From Streptococcus salivarius (GTDB lineage: Bacteria; Bacillota; Bacilli; Lactobacillales; Streptococcaceae), in NCBI RefSeq assembly GCF_002094975.1, contig NZ_CP015283.1:248001-312000 (forward strand): 64,000 nucleotides of DNA, given 5' to 3'. Position numbers and translations under genes: made by a program. Shown one piece after another: positions 61,520 to 64,000 of this stretch. Numbering within the stretch: the stretch's first letter is position 1; the number at the start of each line of letters is the position of its first letter. The notes under the pieces are model-generated. The model worked only from the letters and a program-made list of their open reading frames with translations. It made no database searches and had not been told where the DNA came from.

Positions 61520-61564
61520 AAAAGACTTGGAAAGCGACTCACTAAGAGCAACTCCAAGTCTTTT
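61520..61564. terminator. recD2 / azlD bidirectional terminator
   Basis: AAAGACTTGGA / TCCAAGTCTTTT long stem between converging genes. Confidence 0.8.
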
Positions 61565-61570
61565 CATTTG

Positions 61571-61900
61571 CTAAAATACGAAACGAATCAGGGCCATAGA
61601 TATTATACCGACGATTACTGCATAGAGCAGATTTTTGCTCTTAAAGGCTACAATTACCGTTGGCACAGTAGCCAGGATTTCCATCCACTTAAACTGTGGC
61701 AAGTGACCAATCTTCTCAGTCGTGAGACTAGAGAGAATCAGAGCAAAGAGGATAGAAACTGGTAAGTAGTGCAAAAATCGAACAACGATATCTGGTAGCC
61801 CCTTGTATTTCACTAAAACAAAGGGAAGCACACGAGGAACCCAGCTGACCAAAAAACCAAGTAGAATAGCAACGAGAATAAACTTATTGACGGCCATCAC
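61571..61900 (-). CDS. azlD: AzlD-type branched-chain amino acid export subunit
   Basis: A 109-residue membrane protein with three to four helices and the typical text PRVLPFVLVKYKGLPDIVVRFLHYLPVSILFAL. AzlD works with AzlC to export branched-chain amino acids. Its start overlaps azlC by 17 nt, indicating coupling. Confidence 0.92.
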   Translation of the reverse strand: MMAVNKFILVAILLGFLVSWVPRVLPFVLVKYKGLPDIVVRFLHYLPVSILFALILSSLTTEKIGHLPQFKWMEILATVPTVIVAFKSKNLLYAVIVGIISMALIRFVF

Positions 61901-62576
61901 ACATCACCCCCACACTACATCCAACCAAAGTAGCCACTAAAACAGCCAAAGATTCCGACAAGATGACACTAAAGCTCAGATAAGCCACAGCAATAGATAG
62001 TAAAATCAAGAGGAGCTTACGCACGCCTTCCCCTAACAAGGCATCAATCTGACTACTCAACAAACCAATAAACATGGCAATCAAAGCAAAATCCAAACCA
62101 AATAGCTCAGGATTAGGAATCATGGAACCAATCAAACAACCAATAACTGATGATACAATCCAAACCAAATAGCTGAAAATATTGTTACCATGCATCCAGT
62201 TAGCAGGAATATCTTTATGATGCACATATTCTCCCAACAAGACACCATAACTTTCATCCGTAATCAGACTACCAATTCCCAGCTGATTCCAGAGACTTGT
62301 TTTTGTAAAAATCGTCGTTGCATGTAAACTCATCAACATGTTACGCAAATTAACCAAGAAAACAGTCAAGGTTAACTCACCTAGACCAGCTCCTGCAACT
62401 ACTAAGGCACACATGGCAAACTGGGCCGAGCCACCATAGACCAAGGCACACATGAGGCCAACCTCAAGGGCTGATAGACCCGAAGCAGCTGCTACAACAC
62501 CAAAGGCTAGGCCAATAGCTACATAGCCTAAAGCTGTCGGTACCGCGGCTTTTACACCTAAACGAAAGTCAGACAC
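61884..62576 (-). CDS. azlC: AzlC-type branched-chain amino acid exporter
   Basis: A 230-residue transporter with about seven helices (FRLGVKAAVPTALGYVAIGL start; YGGSAQFAMCALV; VNLRNMLMSLH). I start it at GTG 62576, which has AAAGGAA 6 nt upstream; the TTG at 62609 lies within the preceding hairpin. Full length for AzlC. Confidence 0.92.
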   Translation of the reverse strand: MSDFRLGVKAAVPTALGYVAIGLAFGVVAAASGLSALEVGLMCALVYGGSAQFAMCALVVAGAGLGELTLTVFLVNLRNMLMSLHATTIFTKTSLWNQLGIGSLITDESYGVLLGEYVHHKDIPANWMHGNNIFSYLVWIVSSVIGCLIGSMIPNPELFGLDFALIAMFIGLLSSQIDALLGEGVRKLLLILLSIAVAYLSFSVILSESLAVLVATLVGCSVGVMCDGRQ

Positions 62577-62598
62577 ACTCAATTCCTTTCTAAAGGAA

Positions 62599-62621
62599 CC
62601 TCTTACCAAACTAGTAAGAGG
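62599..62621 (-). terminator. Hairpin between tsaD and azlC
   Basis: CCTCTTAC / GTAAGAGG with a 7-nt loop; T-poor, so a partial terminator. Confidence 0.5.
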
Positions 62622-62627
62622 CTCTTC

Positions 62628-63641
62628 TTATTCTTCAAATCCTGCAAAGGCTAGACTTGGTTTTGCATTCAAGTCCAACTCAGCAAAATGTTTTTGATCA
62701 CATTCAATAGCGGCTGCTAGAGCAATCATACCAGCATTGTCACCACAGAGACGTAAAGGCGGAATAACCACATCTACATCTGTGATTTCTTCAGCCAAAC
62801 GTTCACGTAATCCTTGATTAGCTGCCACACCACCTGCAACAACAAGTGTCTTGACAGGATAACGCTCCAAGGCTTTCTTAGTCTTAGCTAGGAGAATATC
62901 CAACACAGCAGCTTGGAAAGAAGCACAAAGGTCTTCTTTGACTAGAACTTCTCCCTTCTGTTCTGCATTGTGATGCAAATTGATGAAAGCTGACTTCAGG
63001 CCTGAAAATGAAAACTCCAAGTGGTCTTCCTTAATCATAGCGCGTGGAAAATCATAAACATCTTTCCCTTTATGAGCTAACTCATCAATTTCACGCCCAG
63101 CTGGGTAGGTCAAACCCATCACACGCCCGACCTTGTCATAGGCTTCACCAACTGCATCATCACGTGTCTCACCAACAATCTTGTAATTCCCCGGTTCTGA
63201 CACATAAACCAACTCTGTGTGTCCCCCAGACACCAAAAGTGCTAAGAGGGGATATTCCAATTCTTTAACCTCACGCGCTGCCATAAGATGCCCAGCCATA
63301 TGGTTAACTGGAATCAAAGGCAATCCGTGTGCCCAAGCGAAGGCCTTAGCCGCTGCCATCCCGACCAAGAGCGCCCCGACCAAACCAGGACCATAGGTTA
63401 CCGCTACAGCATCTAGTTGTTCAGCAGTAATTCCCGCCTCAGAAAGGGCATCTTTAATGCAAAGAGTCACCACTTCCACATGATGACGACTAGCCACCTC
63501 AGGAACAACACCACCAAACCGTTTATGGCTTTCCACCTGACTGGCAATAATATTACTTAAAAGTTCTTTCTCATTTTTCAAAACGGCAACTGAAGTCTCA
63601 TCACATGAACTCTCCACTGCCAAAATATATCTATCTGCCAT
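62628..63641 (-). CDS. tsaD: tRNA t6A37 threonylcarbamoyltransferase TsaD
   Basis: A 337-residue TsaD, which attaches the threonylcarbamoyl group to A37 of ANN-reading tRNAs. Start [16 protein letters not shown]; metal histidines in [11 protein letters not shown]; nucleotide motifs [13 protein letters not shown] and [14 protein letters not shown]. Overlaps rimI by one nucleotide (stop/start), as is usual for tsaB-rimI-tsaD operons. Confidence 0.97.
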   Translation of the reverse strand: MADRYILAVESSCDETSVAVLKNEKELLSNIIASQVESHKRFGGVVPEVASRHHVEVVTLCIKDALSEAGITAEQLDAVAVTYGPGLVGALLVGMAAAKAFAWAHGLPLIPVNHMAGHLMAAREVKELEYPLLALLVSGGHTELVYVSEPGNYKIVGETRDDAVGEAYDKVGRVMGLTYPAGREIDELAHKGKDVYDFPRAMIKEDHLEFSFSGLKSAFINLHHNAEQKGEVLVKEDLCASFQAAVLDILLAKTKKALERYPVKTLVVAGGVAANQGLRERLAEEITDVDVVIPPLRLCGDNAGMIALAAAIECDQKHFAELDLNAKPSLAFAGFEE

Positions 63642-64000
63642 TAGACTTCCTCTCGCCTCATGATAACTGCATCTTCTTGAGGCTCATGATAATAATTTTT
63701 CCGAATCCCTAGACTTTCAAAACCAAATTTTCTATAAAGTGTCTGAGCGACTTGATTTGAAGCCCTCACTTCTAGAAATATAGGCTCACTACGCTCTTCC
63801 AAATGCTTCATCAGCTGACTAGCATAACCACGCCCCTGATAAGCTTTTAAAACGGCGATATTGGTCACCTCGAGCTCACCCACCAAATTTTGAAGGGCTA
63901 AAAAACCAACAACTTCTTCCTGATCATAAACATAGAAATACTCCGTCGTATCCAAAGCCAAGTCTGCTACCACTTGTTCTATCGTCCACGGAGACTTGTC
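63641..64000 (-). CDS. rimI: Ribosomal protein N-acetyltransferase RimI, 5' end outside window
   Basis: A GNAT-type acetyltransferase of S18 alanine; at least 119 codons are in the window and the frame continues past the right edge ([17 protein letters not shown]). Acetyl-CoA motif is [20 protein letters not shown]. The C-terminal [25 protein letters not shown] is typical. The GTG at 63973 is internal, not the start. Confidence 0.93.
   Translation of the reverse strand, partial: DKSPWTIEQVVADLALDTTEYFYVYDQEEVVGFLALQNLVGELEVTNIAVLKAYQGRGYASQLMKHLEERSEPIFLEVRASNQVAQTLYRKFGFESLGIRKNYYHEPQEDAVIMRREEV

Overview
The window reads as chromosome of a Streptococcus of the salivarius group (S. salivarius / S. 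thermophilus type). This rests on a low-GC gene set with typical streptococcal neighbours (rpsF-ssb-rpsR, polA, mutS2, recD2, two adjacent DAHP synthases beside secA, a divergent sucrose scr locus), on an acetyl-peptide-free class of very short genes, and on three promoters carrying a palindrome of the type used by the ComR competence regulator to drive bacteriocin genes in this group. No rRNA, tRNA or CRISPR array was seen.

Layout. 1-9.3 kb: an envelope-associated cluster on the minus strand: a TcaA-like membrane protein, a repeat-bearing multi-span membrane protein, a LytTR regulator with a LiaF-like membrane partner, and a tight six-gene operon with a lid-less Hsp70, a J-domain-like membrane protein, an ABC-2 transporter, a small membrane protein and an exported protein. 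Three of these proteins share an N-terminal W-x3-F-x4-GR module (four copies). 9.4-13 kb: a HAD/MazG-like fusion, L-asparaginase and an HTH/DUF2975 pair. 13-16.5 kb: an AT-rich, decayed transporter locus cut by an IS256-type remnant, followed by a 25-residue peptide gene under four phased response-regulator half-sites. 16.5-25 kb: recG, alr, acpS, two DAHP synthases, secA. 25-32 kb: manA, scrK, scrA, scrB, scrR. 32-35.2 kb: nusB, asp23, efp, comEB, pepP. 35.3-37.6 kb: a small bacteriocin island with two ComR-type promoters. 37.6-44.7 kb: uvrA, corA, a DUF1129 protein, a lipoprotein, rpsR-ssb-rpsF. 44.9-47.2 kb: an unknown gene and a complete ISL3-family element with an 8-bp target duplication.

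47.3-48.4 kb is the most unusual part. Between the insertion sequence and mutY, the minus strand carries eight separate genes of 10-19 codons, each with its own ribosome binding site, all encoding the core RYKNGD. The nucleotide sequence of the core varies at every codon while the peptide does not. The array has a consensus sigma-A promoter overlapped by a perfect cre site, ends in a 13-bp-stem terminator, and contains conserved hairpins between units. I do not recognise it as any described system.

48.4-64 kb: mutY (without the iron-sulphur cysteines), a third ComR-type promoter driving a 41-residue membrane peptide, foreign-looking fragments and a candidate structured RNA, then polA, mutS2, cvpA, zapA, rnhC, lepB, recD2, azlCD, tsaD and rimI (cut by the window edge). 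Several repair genes here appear to be transcribed as leaderless mRNAs from extended -10 promoters.
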